Shown: piece by piece, positions 1 through 11,030 of the stretch | Position numbering within the stretch: the stretch's first letter is position 1 | How the letters are laid out: every line of letters begins with the position of its first letter | From: Carya illinoinensis | Taxonomy: Eukaryota; Streptophyta; Magnoliopsida; Fagales; Juglandaceae | NCBI RefSeq assembly: GCF_018687715.1 | Contig: NC_056765.1 | Location: 17,176,894 to 17,240,893 of the forward strand | Direction of reading: 5' to 3' | Length of the DNA stretch: 64,000 nucleotides | Position numbers and translations under genes: made by a program | The notes under the pieces: generated by a model | What the model was told of the DNA's origin: nothing | Databases searched by the model: none | What the model saw: only the letters and a program-made list of their open reading frames with translations

Positions 1-1288
1 GGACTAAAATCTAGCCATTCTATGAATTCATTCCAATGATAACCCGAGTGCTCACTTGATTGTTACTATTACAATGATAACCCAAGTACTCTCTTTCATA
101 ATTTTCAAGTTTTGCCACTAGTCCATCTCATTCTTTTTAACCATCTTTGTACGACTTAGACCTATGTTCTCATTTTCGTTTCCTTAATTATTGATCATGG
201 TAGTGGCATAAATTAGATAATGGTTTCTGCATTTCATTCATTTCCACCACTGAGACTATTTTAGACACATAGAACACACCCTTGTTAAACCTGATTAAGT
301 GAGGAAATTGTAGTAAGTGAGTATTTAAATTAAGACTTTTTGACCTGAAAATCACTACAAATACTGACTTACACATCACTTTTACAAAACGGACATCATG
401 AAGTCAAAAAGAAAGGATAAATGGGTAAAATGGTCATTGTACACTCAAGACACCTATTACACCTTCGCACTACATTTGGGAAATTTTACATCTGTTTCAG
501 GGAGTAACTGAACCTGTGCTTTATATTGGAATGCTTTTCAGTATGTTTTGACTATGTTTTGCCATCCTAAAAATGATGTTTCTTCTCAAGTTTTCTTCAA
601 CTCTAGTATGCTTGGTTTACATAGTTGAGATTGTGGTTAAATGAGGGATGTTTGAGAGCATGAATGTACTAAAGCTGCTAGCTGTCGATGGTAGTGCAGA
701 AATTCTGCTATGCACTCTAGTTTGGAGCTTCAACCAGTCCATTTCATCCCCATTTTTCATTTGCATCGTTTTCTCAAACAAAGTTATTTGTTTGTATGAA
801 AAACTATTGAAAACAATGGACAAAAATGAGCCATCTCGTCAAGTTTAGCTCTTCATTTAATTTGGTTCCAACAAGTTACTAAGAAGCTGTCAAATGCCAT
901 TTTTGGTGAAAATTCTAGATTTTTATACTACCTGTTCCCTTCCATTTCTTCCAAGGAAAATAATCTTTTGCTGCATAAGTAAACAATTATTATTATTATT
1001 ATTTATATAATATTCTTTCGTATATAGTTATAGCTCAATCCAAAAACCAATATAAATGATGTTGAACATTTTACTTGCTTCATGAAGTACTTGATTTGAG
1101 TTAAAATATTGCGAACTTGGGTTCTTGATTGCTGCTTCATTAAAATTGTTGAACACTTGTGAAGCTGAACACAAAAATATTGAGGAATAGGTGATTTGCT
1201 GGATAACTAGTCTACTAATTTGCTAAGTCTGAGCAAGTACATTGTGTATAAATCTCACAGCTAGATGAACAGGTTTATTTTCTATAAC
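1..1288. other. Intergenic, no recognised feature
   Basis: AT-rich sequence without an ORF I can assign. A short open frame on the minus strand (617-823) and another on the plus strand (648-848) overlap each other. Neither shows a motif or splice context that I recognise, so I do not call a gene. Confidence 0.5.
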
Positions 1289-1433
1289 TGTTAAGAATAT
1301 AATATAAATAATTAAATCTATCTCTTCCTTCATCTTAAACTTTTAGGACAAGTAATGATTTCATATGGTATCAGAGCAAAGTTTAGTTGATGAGAAGAGA
1401 TAGATTTTAGTTATTTATATCATATCCTTAACA
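1289..1433. repeat. Inverted TRIM-like LTR pair with primer-binding site
   Basis: The left arm (from 1289, TGTTAAGAATATAATATAAA) and the right arm (ending 1433, reverse complement TGTTAAGGATATGATATAAA) are imperfect inverted copies of about 48 bp. Between them lies TGGTATCAGAGCA, the usual primer-binding site complementary to the 3' end of initiator Met tRNA. The arm sequence resembles the short LTR of the TRIM-like element at 39557-39838. This looks like a miniature LTR retrotransposon end followed by an inverted copy of the same LTR rather than a normal direct-repeat element. Confidence 0.6.
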
Positions 1434-1641
1434 TGAGCAAACTCTTTGAATGCAGTGCCTAACTTTAGAATTCTCATTGTCTTTTATATGTGGAGTGAAT
1501 AGATGCTGATTATCAGTCTTTGAATAATTAACTACCTAGGTGTAGTGGGTTTATGTTTGTTTTTGTTTTCACTAGAATGAATATGCAAGCTTTGTAAATT
1601 TCATTAGTTTCATGATTGACTCTTTCAAAAATATATAACAG

Positions 1642-2770
1642 GCAATATATGGCACTCTCTTTGAAGCTAAGCACATATCTACTTTCTAGATTCCATACTA
1701 GAAACTTCCTTTGGCAAGGTGGATAGTCCCAAGCAGCGGAAATTTCAGAATGATCTTAAATTTATCAATGACTATCTTGATGGACTCATCAAAAATGCAA
1801 AAGAGACCAAACAGGTGAGGCTAAAGTTATTCTCTTTGATGGATGTAGATGACTTGTCTTGAAAGAATGTATCAAACTAGCTATCAGGTGTTCAATATTA
1901 TGGTTATTATTATTTTTATCATTTATTTATTCTGAGAAAGGGTAGTTACATAATTTAACCTTTGCAGAGAGTATATTTAAGATAATTCACTCAAAGATCT
2001 AGGGTTACTGTTAGAATCAATTGTGTGGGGTGTACGTATATTGAGAATATGGGTTGAGGTGAAAATTGAGGGTTTTGAAAATTTGAAATTTAATTTGATT
2101 AAAGATTCATATTTTGGATGCAAAATAATCTCCCCCCCCCCCCCCCCCCAAAAAAAAAAAAAGAAAGAAAGAAAGAAACCCAATCGCTAGGAAAGATTAA
2201 ATGCATGGGGCAGCATTGAGAGACAGGAAGATGTAAAACTGGTTCTGGTTCTTCTAGTTTATTTTTAATTAATGTGGAAGCTCTTGGACAAGTGAAATTG
2301 GATGGAAACCCTTCCTTCACGTTTTATCTCATCAAATTATTAGTACAAGTGGGTGTGCAATAACCGTGCATGTTTCATAAACTCTTGAACGTCATTTAAA
2401 GTGTGACATTATTGCTCTAATCAACGTGTGGTTAGTTTGGTTCTAAGTCGCATTTGCATAAGCACACTCAAACATAAGAAAGCAGTTTCAAGATTATCTA
2501 TCTTGTTACCACTCTACGACAGGAAACATATGTAGAGAAACTGCAGCAAAGGGACTACTTAAATCTCAAGGTGGGCATTTGTACTCTACATTTGCTTTAT
2601 CTAATTGTCTTTTCTTTTTTCTTATTGTCCTGTATGTATCCAATATATAAAAGATTGCCTGATTGACATATACTAGTTTACTGAAGTATACAGGATGCAA
2701 GTCTTTTGCATTTCTTAGTTGATATGCGGGGAGTTGAGTTGATGGCCATCAAGAACTATCTCTTCCTGTG
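1642..2770 (+). pseudogene. CYP97B-type cytochrome P450, internal exon fragments
   Basis: Three consecutive exon-like blocks match the middle of plant CYP97B (carotenoid-hydroxylase-like P450s) as I know the family. They are 1642-1814 (AG before, GTGAGG after; GTLFEAKH..., [26 protein letters not shown]), 2523-2570 (ETYVEKLQQRDYLNLK, acceptor and donor intact) and 2694 to about 2770 (DASLLHFLVDMRGVEL, then degenerate). Lesions in the first block are two in-frame TAG codons where the family has Tyr and Trp (IPY*K), and a 1-bp deletion after WIVP that shifts the frame into QRKF. The oxygen-binding I-helix and the heme Cys exon are absent. The N-terminal exons were not found upstream. Exon order and splice sites are retained, so this is a decayed genomic copy or fragment, not a processed copy. 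No P450 function can be inferred. Confidence 0.8.
2132..2178. repeat. Poly-C / poly-A / (GAAA)n low-complexity tract
   Basis: About 18 C residues are followed by about 12 A and then GAAA repeats, inside the intron between the first two CYP97B-like exon blocks. Such homopolymers are also prone to assembly error. Confidence 0.9.
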
Positions 2771-3819
2771 TTTATGCTGTCTACCCATAAATCATGCTTA
2801 TTTCTAAATTTTCTAAACGCTAGTTCATTGCTTGTGTAGTTGGGATTATAGTTGAAGGAGGGGAGTTTTGAAATAGGTATACAACTAACTTTTTGGCTTA
2901 TCAAGCTAGTGCAGAAAATTTGACATGACTTTAGCTCTGATTCTTCTTAAGTTCTAGCCCCTTAGTTTACCTTTATCTCATCTCTTTAACTCAACCTCAA
3001 TATGTGACATTAGGAATACCAAATGACCTTAATATCTCAGATCAAAACCAGCTCTAAGTAGCTAGAACTGAGAGGAACAACCACACATAGCTCCTCTCTT
3101 TTCTTTCTACTGATTCCTCTTAAGTTCTACCTCAAAAGTGGTAGCTTTCATTACAATAGATAAGTAGTTAGAAACAGACCTTATAAATCAAGAGGGGGAA
3201 ACCCTAAACTACCATAACCTTATAAATAGTATTGTTAGCCTTGGCCTGATTTGCTTGTTTCCTTGTTGAGATTATAATGTTTATTGTAGTGATTATAGTG
3301 TTTGTTCATTATCCAATGCTAATGCTCTGAGTGTATATTAATTTACAAGAAAACATAAATGATTTTTATTATCTTGGATGGGCTTTTGTGAGTTGTTGGA
3401 GGCTGCAGTAGTTGGAAGCTCAATTAGAATTTGATTTCTCTGCTACTATAGCTGGGAATAATGATGTAAATGGTTTTTCCCAAAACATGTTGAGATATAT
3501 TTTTTGAATATCATGATGGTCAATCACATGCCAAGTGAATTTTCATTTTGAGTTTCCACTTCACCATGTCTATGCTAGTAGTCTCTCCTAGTAATGCTAT
3601 ATTATTATCTCACCCAGCACTTCATGGTGTACACCCATGGTTTAAAGGATCACAATGGGACAAATTATATCAGATGGAAGCAGCTTTTTCATTTATCTAG
3701 AAACTACTATGAGAAGGTAATTCCCAAAATTTATTCTTACCTGATCACTTATTCCATAGGATATATCTTGCAATATCAAGGACACAGTGTAATAGTCACT
3801 TTTTAAGTCTCAGCGTACA
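2771..3819. other. Intergenic, no recognised feature
   Basis: No further CYP97B exons, RNA genes or conserved domains were recognised. A 70-codon plus-strand frame at 3594-3806 has no motif that I can assign. Confidence 0.5.
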
Positions 3820-4910
3820 AAATTGCTAAAGGTCAAGTCAGTGAAATAATATCGCACTTAATATTGCACTCAACAATTGCTTATGTTTACAAAATTTTGA
3901 ATAGTAGTAGTGGCATCAGATTTGAATTTTAGCATGTAGGCCCAAGTGCATCTACTGATATCATCCACAATAGTCAGAAAGTATTTAGAACCATCACTTC
4001 CTAATTTATTGCAAGGACCCCAAATATCACGGTGTATTAATTGAAAACATTTTTCTGTTTTATGTGAAGTTACAGGAAAAGGTAACTTGTGGAGCATAGT
4101 TAGAGGACATATGGAGCAAAGCTTATCACTAGATGATTTTGAAAACTAAACATCATCATCCATATTGAAAACAGAATAAGAAGAGTGTTCTAGCCTATAA
4201 TGACAAATGTCAAAGTTTTGATCATCCTTGATGACTGATGCAGAAACAAGAATTGGTTATGGAAGATTTACTTTGATCAAGGCATCTGATAGAGCTGAAG
4301 AAGAGACCTCCTCTTGCAGCATATGATACAACCATTGTCTAACCTTACCCATGCCAATCGTTTTCCAAACTGAAAGGTCCTTAATGTAGCAAAAATGAGA
4401 GAAGAAAATTAAGCAATAGTGGAGAGTTTGAGTTAGCTTTTGCCAAATATCAAGTTAAAAGAAAAGCTAGGAACATAGAGAAAATCATGAAGAATTACAG
4501 AGCCTATGATTTTAACTATACCTATTTTGAGTAACAGGTGCTACATCACCATTAGGTAAGACAACAGAATAGGAAACTTTGGTTTGAAAAGTAGAAAATT
4601 GTGAAACATGAACATAGATATGTCGCCCCTGTATTAATTATCCATGGTATTTCTAAAACATTTAAAGATTTAGAATAGGTAGGTAAACATGTTGATATAC
4701 CTAAAACTTGGTGCATGTTTTCATCAAAGGAGGTAGGAGCTACACTCTGAACATTATTGGCCTAGGGAATCAAGTGTGAAGGATTTTTGCTTGGTTTGAG
4801 CAAAGCTAGAAGTTGAGTATTGCTCTTGGCTTAAGCACACTTGAGATTCATTCACCATTTCCTATATAGGAGCAAATGCAGTAACTTGGTTAACAAAAAA
4901 TCTGTTCTTC
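3820..4910 (-). pseudogene. Copia element A, gag-end / protease / integrase remnant
   Basis: Reading the minus strand from 4910 downward gives the end of a copia Gag, then an aspartic-protease-like motif (WIINTGAT, about 4625-4660, from the family WI.DTGATDH), a pre-integrase stretch (CSICPL), and the start of the integrase core ([21 protein letters not shown], 3870-4097). Many stops and frameshifts interrupt it, and reverse transcriptase and RNase H are missing. Its Gag reading runs directly into the minus-strand Gag fragment at 28070-29065: the reading KFDTKN just inside 28070 joins RFFVNQVTAF just inside 4910. The two pieces are therefore one element split by element X (4911-28069). It is the oldest insertion of the stack. 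Confidence 0.8.
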
Positions 4911-5479
4911 TGTAACACCCTGTTCCCGTAGGATAGAAACGTTACTAACGTACATGACAAAATGCCCGGTAAAGAGACTCATTATTCTGAAATACCTCAT
5001 TTATTGAAAAAAAAAACTTAATTGAAAGGACATAAATAGTCTTGAAACTTGAAACTGAAATAAAGCAAAACATGAGCTAGTCTTAAACAAGACTAGTTAT
5101 TGAAATGACATAAAAGAAAACTTAATCCCTGTGTAAATGACACTTAATTCATCTCTAAGTCTTTATACTAGAAGTACTCCTGGCCATCCAACTCTGCATC
5201 ATCATAATCACCATCTATGGCAATCAACATAGAAGAAAATAAAAAGAAAAACAAAAACAAAAATGAGTCAAATACTCAGTAAATAGCACATCATACCGTA
5301 AAATACTATTTAGCTTAGCATAAACCTGATTTTTAAAGCCTCATCATAACTTACATATAACATTCATAGATTCTCATAACATGTCTACACTTCATTAACA
5401 TGAGCAGAAACATACATAATCATGGCAAACATGAAGCGTGAATGCATGAGTAACTTGTTTATCTTGAATTATACTTATT

Positions 5480-5997
5480 ACATGGAGTAAAACACGCTTG
5501 AGTCCATGGCACCACATAACTTGTCATGTAGTGAAACACGCTTGAGTCCATGTTTCAATTAACTTGCATGGCATGGAGTAAAACACGCTTGAGTCCATGT
5601 TTTACCTATCCTATATAACATGGAGTGAAACATGCTTGGATCCGTGTTTCACCTAACTTGTATAACATGGAGTAAAACACGCTTGAGTCCATGGCACCAC
5701 ATAACTTGTCATGTAGTGAAACACGCTTGAGTCTGTGTTTCACTTAACTTGCATAACATGGAGTGAAACACGCTTGAGTCCGTGTTTTACTTAACTTGCA
5801 TGGCTTGGAGTAAAACACGCTTGAGTCCGTGTTTTACCTATCCTATATAACATGGAATGAAACACGCTTGGATCTGTGTTTCACCTAACTTGTATAACAT
5901 GGAGTGAAACACGCTTGGATCTGTGTTTCACCTAACTTGCATAACATAGAGTAAAACACACTTGAGTCCGTGTTTTACTTAACTTGTGTAACTTGTA
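5480..5997. repeat. Minisatellite of about 11 units in element X
   Basis: Units of roughly 40-58 bp are built around ACATGGAGTRAAACACGCTT followed by GAGTCCRTG and TTTYACCTAACTTG. The alternation of 'AAAACACGCTTGAGTCC' and 'GAAACACGCTTGGATC' forms suggests a higher-order arrangement. No coding potential is seen. Confidence 0.85.
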
Positions 5998-6176
5998 CAT
6001 GGTATTTTCTTGTACTTAGCGTAGCATAACATGACATGTCCCAACATGATCTAAACATTTTATAACATTTCATGGCATGCATGATCTAAGAACTACATGA
6101 ATATGGCATACATGATCTGGCTATTTATTTCATGGCATGCTTGACTTAAGTTATTGCATGAACAATACATGGCATA

Positions 6177-7920
6177 TGATGAAGCGCTAAAACTGCATGA
6201 TTAAGTTACTTAAGTGAATAAATTGTTTAATAAAAAAATGATTTAAGTACTTAATTATGCAATAGATCACAATACTTGAGTCAATTGATAATTCTGATAT
6301 TCTTAGTGCTTTTGAAGATTTATAATGCAATTATTTCACAGGAAAATAAATATTTCAATTTTATTCCTCTTATAACAGGAAAGGTTTGGAAGAGAAATGG
6401 AAGAATCGAGAAAAACCCAAAGAGTGAGAACTGAAGCTCACACATGCATCAAAACAGCAACTCACAACCAGCCACTCACACATGCGGAAAACGTGGGACC
6501 AGCAGCTCACACATGAGGAAAACGTGGGACCAGTAGCTCACACATGCAGAAAACTTGGGACCACAACAGCTCACACATGCAATAAACCTGCAGCAACAAA
6601 CACAGCAGACAGCACACACTCGGAAAGCAGGAGCAATGTAGCTCATGCGTCATTTCGTTGGAAAGCAGCACGTTGCAGGAGAAGAATGGGAGGCAGCAGA
6701 AGATCACGTTGGACACTCGGACGTGCAGCAGGTCAGCAGAACAGCTGGCCCTCAACTTTGACAGAAGATTACGCTGGCATCTATGAGGCAGCACGTTGCA
6801 AACACTCGGACAGCAGAGGATTATTCCACCGAATTTGTCATTGAAGCTGAGAGATGGAAGACAGCTGGACGTGCAGCAGCAGCAGAATTATTTCTCTCTT
6901 TCTTTCCGGATAGCTGAACGTGCAGCAGCAACAAAATTATTCTTCTTTCCGGATAGCTGAACGTGCAGCAGCAGGAGATCACATGGGATCACGCATAGAC
7001 AGACAGGCTCTTTACTTTTCAACTTGTTTTTATTCGGCTGGAGCTTTTCATTTCATACGACGGGGGGAAGCAGCAGAGTTGTTTTTATTCAGTCTTTTTT
7101 TTTTTTCATTTAGACGCTAGGAAGTAGGAGAGTCTTTAGCTTTTATTTTCTTACTTTTCGTTGAGTAGCAATAGGCGGCAGCTTTTGATTTTATTTCATG
7201 CTATTCTTCTTTCGTTCTAGACGGAAGGAACGGCTAGATTTTCTTGTTGTTTTTATATCTTTACACTTCAGACGGAATGGGCTGAGTTTTACTTTTTTTT
7301 TTCTTTCCAGTTTTCGTTTCAGGCGGGGGCTCTCTGAAGCTCTCGGTTTCTAGTTTATTTTCAGTAGTCTTTTACGTTTTCATTTCCAAAAAGATATGTG
7401 TGGTAGGCTGGATTTCTTTATTTTTATTTTTCTTTCTTGGTTAGCTTTCGGACGCGGAGTCGACTAGTTACATTTCTCTGTTTCTTTTTATTCTTTTGCA
7501 ATTTCTATTTCATTATTTATTTTCCTGAGTTATACTTTTTGCTGGGCATTATTTTTCTTCTCGTTTTATTTTTTTGCTTTCAGTTCATTTTCATTTGGGT
7601 ATTTTTATTTAGATTTTGTCATGACTCAACTTAGATTCATTTTTCCTGTTAGAAATACCATGTGTGGCTAATTTCTGAAGCTTGGGTTATGGAATGAGAT
7701 TCAATTTGTTTTGGATTCTAATTGAATGCGATATTTTGTTGATAAATGATGATTTCACTATATTACTAGTCGAATTTGAATTGAAAATAGATTGCGGCTC
7801 TTGCTCTTGTTTTATTGTTGACGTAAGGCACAACAAAAGCTTGAAAATTATCAAGGCCTCTCTCAGTTATTTGTTAATGTGTGTTTGGCTAGTAAAGTAG
7901 AGAATCCCTTAGGAAAATAT
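6177..7920 (+). repeat. LTR copy 1 (left arm of inverted repeat)
   Basis: It begins TGATGAAGCGCTAAAACTGC and runs to about 7920, ending ...CCCTTAGGAAAATA; a CA follows at 7926-7927. It matches 8012-9754 in inverse orientation across its whole length. In a sampled 216-nt segment (7682-7897 against 8034-8249) the conceptual translations differ at about five of 72 residues, implying roughly 97% identity. It contains short GC-rich tandem units near 6470-6600 (AGCTCACACATG, GGGACCA) and a CAGCAGCAG-rich stretch at 6860-6980. Open frames here are unrelated in frame between units and I do not treat them as genes. Confidence 0.8.
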
Positions 7921-8011
7921 TGCAAAACTTGAGTTTAACTTTTTATCTTCCGATTATCAATGCCTTGATTGGGTTGTTAATTTGCAACTCTCTTTATTTT
8001 GGATTCTAGAT

Positions 8012-9754
8012 AATTTTCCTAAGGGATTCTCTAGTTTACTAGCCAAACACACATTAACAAACAACTGAGAGAGGCCTTGATAATTTTCAAGCTTTTGTTG
8101 TGCCTTACGTCAACAACAAAACAAGAGCAAGAGCCGCAATCTATTTTCAATTCAAATTCGACCAGTAATATAGTGAAATCATCATTTATCAACAAAATAT
8201 CGCATTCAACTAGAATCCAAAACAAATTGAATCTCATTCCATAACCCAACCTTCAGAAATTAGCCACACATGGTATTTCTAACAGGAAAAATGAATCTAA
8301 GTTGAGTCATGACAAAATCTAAATAAAAATACCCAAAAGAAAATGAACTGAAAGCAAAAAAATAAAACGAGAAGAAAAATAATGCCCAACCAAAAGTATA
8401 ACTCAGGAAAATAAATAATGAAATAGAAAGTGCAGAAGAATAAAAAGAAACCGAGAAATGTAACTAGCCGACTCCGCGTCCGAAAGCTAACCAAGAAATA
8501 AAAATAAAAATAAAGAAATCCAGCCTACCACACATATCTTTCTGGAAACAAAAACGTAAAAGACTACTAAAAATAAACTAGAAACCGAGAGCTTCAGAGA
8601 GCCCCCGCCTGAAACGAAAACTGGAAAGAAAAAAAAAAGTAAAACTCAGCTCATTCCTTCTGAAACGAAAAGATATAAAAACAACAAGAAAATCTAGCCG
8701 TTCCTTCCATCTGGAATGAAAGAAGAATAGCATGAAATAAAATCAAAAGCTGCCGCCTACTGCTACTCAACGAAAAGTAAGAAAATAAAAGCTAAAGACT
8801 CTCCTACTTCCTAGCGTCTAAATGAAAAAAAAAAAAGACTGAATAAAAACAACTCTGCTGCTTCCCCCCGTCGTATGAAATGAAAAGCTCCAGCCGAATA
8901 AAAACAAGCTGAAAAGTAAAGAGCCCGTCTGTCTATGCGTGATCCCAGGTGATCTCCTGCTGCTGCACATTCAGCTATCCGGAAAGAAGAAGAATTCTGC
9001 TGCTGCTGCACGTTCAGCTATCCAGAAAGAAAGAGAGAAATAATTCTGCTGATGCTGCACGTCCAGCTGTCTTCCATCTCTCAGCTTCAATGACAAATTC
9101 GGTGGAATAATCCTCTGTTGTCCGAGTGTCTGCAACGTGCTGCCTCATAGATGCCAGCGTGATCTTCTGTCAAAGTTGAGGGCCAGTTGTTCTGCTGACC
9201 TGCTGCACATCCGAGTGTCCAACGTGATCTTCTGCTGCCTCCCACTCTTCTCCTGCAACGTGCTGCTTTCCAACGAAATGATGCATGAGCTGCATTGCTC
9301 CTGCTTTCCGAGTGTGTGCTGTCTGCTGTGTTTGTTGCTGCAGGTTTATTGCATGTGTGAGCTACTGTGGTCCCAAGTTTTCTGCATGTGTGAGCTGCTG
9401 GTCCCACGTTTTCCACATGTGTGAGCTGCTGGTCCCATGTTTTTCGTATGTGTGAGTGGCTGGTTGTGAGTTGCTGTTTTGATGCATGTGTGAGCTTCAG
9501 TTCTCGCTCTTTGGGCTTTTCTCGATTCTTCCATTTCTCTTCCAAACCTTTCCTGTTATAAGAGAAATAAAATTGAAATATTTATTTTCATGTGAAATAA
9601 TTGCATTATAAATCTTCAAAAGCACTAAGAATATCAGAATTATCAATTGACTCAAGTATTGTGATCTATTGCATAATTAAGTACTTAAATCATTTTTTTA
9701 TTAAACAATTTATTCACTTAAGTAACTTAATCAGGCAGTTTTAGCACTTCATCA
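8012..9754 (-). repeat. LTR copy 2, 3' LTR of the gypsy element (right arm)
   Basis: On the minus strand it starts TGATGAAGTGCTAAAACTGC at 9754, directly after the polypurine tract of the gypsy internal region, which identifies it as the 3' LTR. It is the inverted partner of 6177-7920, at 1743 versus 1744 bp. The 91 bp between the arms (7921-8011) is unique and could be leader or primer-binding-site sequence copied beyond the LTR. Confidence 0.8.
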
Positions 9755-11030
9755 CACCCCCCAACTAGCTTTTTGCTAGACTCTAGCAAATAAAGTGAAT
9801 GAATTCATGCGAAGGTGAGATTTCCAACTACAATTTCAAAAGAAGTTCGAGTATCACATGCCATGAAATAGACTTGTTGAGTTTAAGAACACTGGAGATA
9901 GATTAATTTGAATTTTGTATCAACTCAGAGATTTATACATAATTTAGTTAATCAACCAAGGGAATTACATGTAACAAAGCTTGCTTTCTTTCAAGTGCAT
10001 GGAAATGGGGTTAGAATTTCAAGATCGACTACCAAGAGACATTAACAATTTCAATAACAACAACCAATCTGAGAAAACCACATGGTCTTACTCTAATTCA
10101 AAACCATTGTAGTGGCAGCTTTCACGCTATTACACTTTGAAAGGCACCTACCTTTTTTTTTTTTTTGTAAGGACCCCGGTAATAGGCAGCCTTTTCCACT
10201 ACACAAATGTCATTTTTGATTTTTTTTTATGTTTTTAGATTTCCTAGTGGGGGAATCGGACCTATGAATGTGTGCCTACCCACACTTTCACAAGTCAGCC
10301 CTTACCACTAGTCTACCTAAAGGATTCTTCTTCTTCTTTTCTTTTCTTTTTTTTTTTATTTTTGATCCCTGGCTTGTCCCTTTTCTCATTTAATTCATTT
10401 CAAATTTCTTCCTAAGCCATTAGGATATGGTTCATTAGAGTCTCAAACAATTGAAGTGTAAATCAACCAACAATGACTCAATGTAGTCTTTCTAGGCCTT
10501 CGGGTATGTGTTGTGTGTGTTTTAGCAAAACTTTTAACATCTTTCCCTCGGTTTAACAACTAAATAAAATGGATAAGTCCTTCTTTTGACATATACTCAT
10601 ATTTGCACTACATTCCACATGTTCCATGACCTCAACAAATCTTTTTTCTTTTTATTCTTTTTTTTTTTTTAATTTTCCAGCATATAAAATTCAAGAATGG
10701 AGAATTTAATCTGCTTTCAACTCATTACTAGCACTCCCCAAGGTGGACCAAAATATGTCTAAGGCATGCAAATAGAGAAATAAATTATCTTCCACCCCCC
10801 AACTAGATTGTAGCATTGTCCTCAATGATGCAAGAGAAACGAAAGAATTTACACAAAGAGAGCAGTTAAGGGGCAAAATAACTAAAAGAAGAACCGAAAA
10901 TTCAAAGAAAAACTGAAGGAAAGGGGAAAAGGAAGTACCTGGATAGTTTTGAAAAGAATGCAGCCAAAATAAAAATAAAAACTAAAGAACAAAAGAAAAC
11001 AATGAAAAGAAATGGATAGATCAAGAACCT
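9755..11030 (-). other. Gypsy 3' untranslated region with polypurine tract
   Basis: Non-coding sequence lies between the gypsy ORF remnant and its 3' LTR. It contains several T-rich runs (10152-10166, 10340-10360, 10640-10670, that is A-rich on the element strand). The polypurine tract at 9755-9767 abuts the LTR. A second C-rich 'CCACCCCCCAACTAG' segment near 10792 resembles the polypurine tract and may be an internal copy. Confidence 0.6.

Noticed and set aside
617..848. Overlapping minus and plus frames near the left edge
   Set aside because: No recognised domain, no splice support and mutual overlap.
6482..9545. Open frames of 60-150 codons mirrored on both arms of the inverted repeat (for example 6482-6844 and 9087-9545)
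   Set aside because: They arise from short GC-rich tandem units within the LTR, exist on both strands at the same place, and show no protein motif. Their mirrored conservation follows from the inverted repeat.
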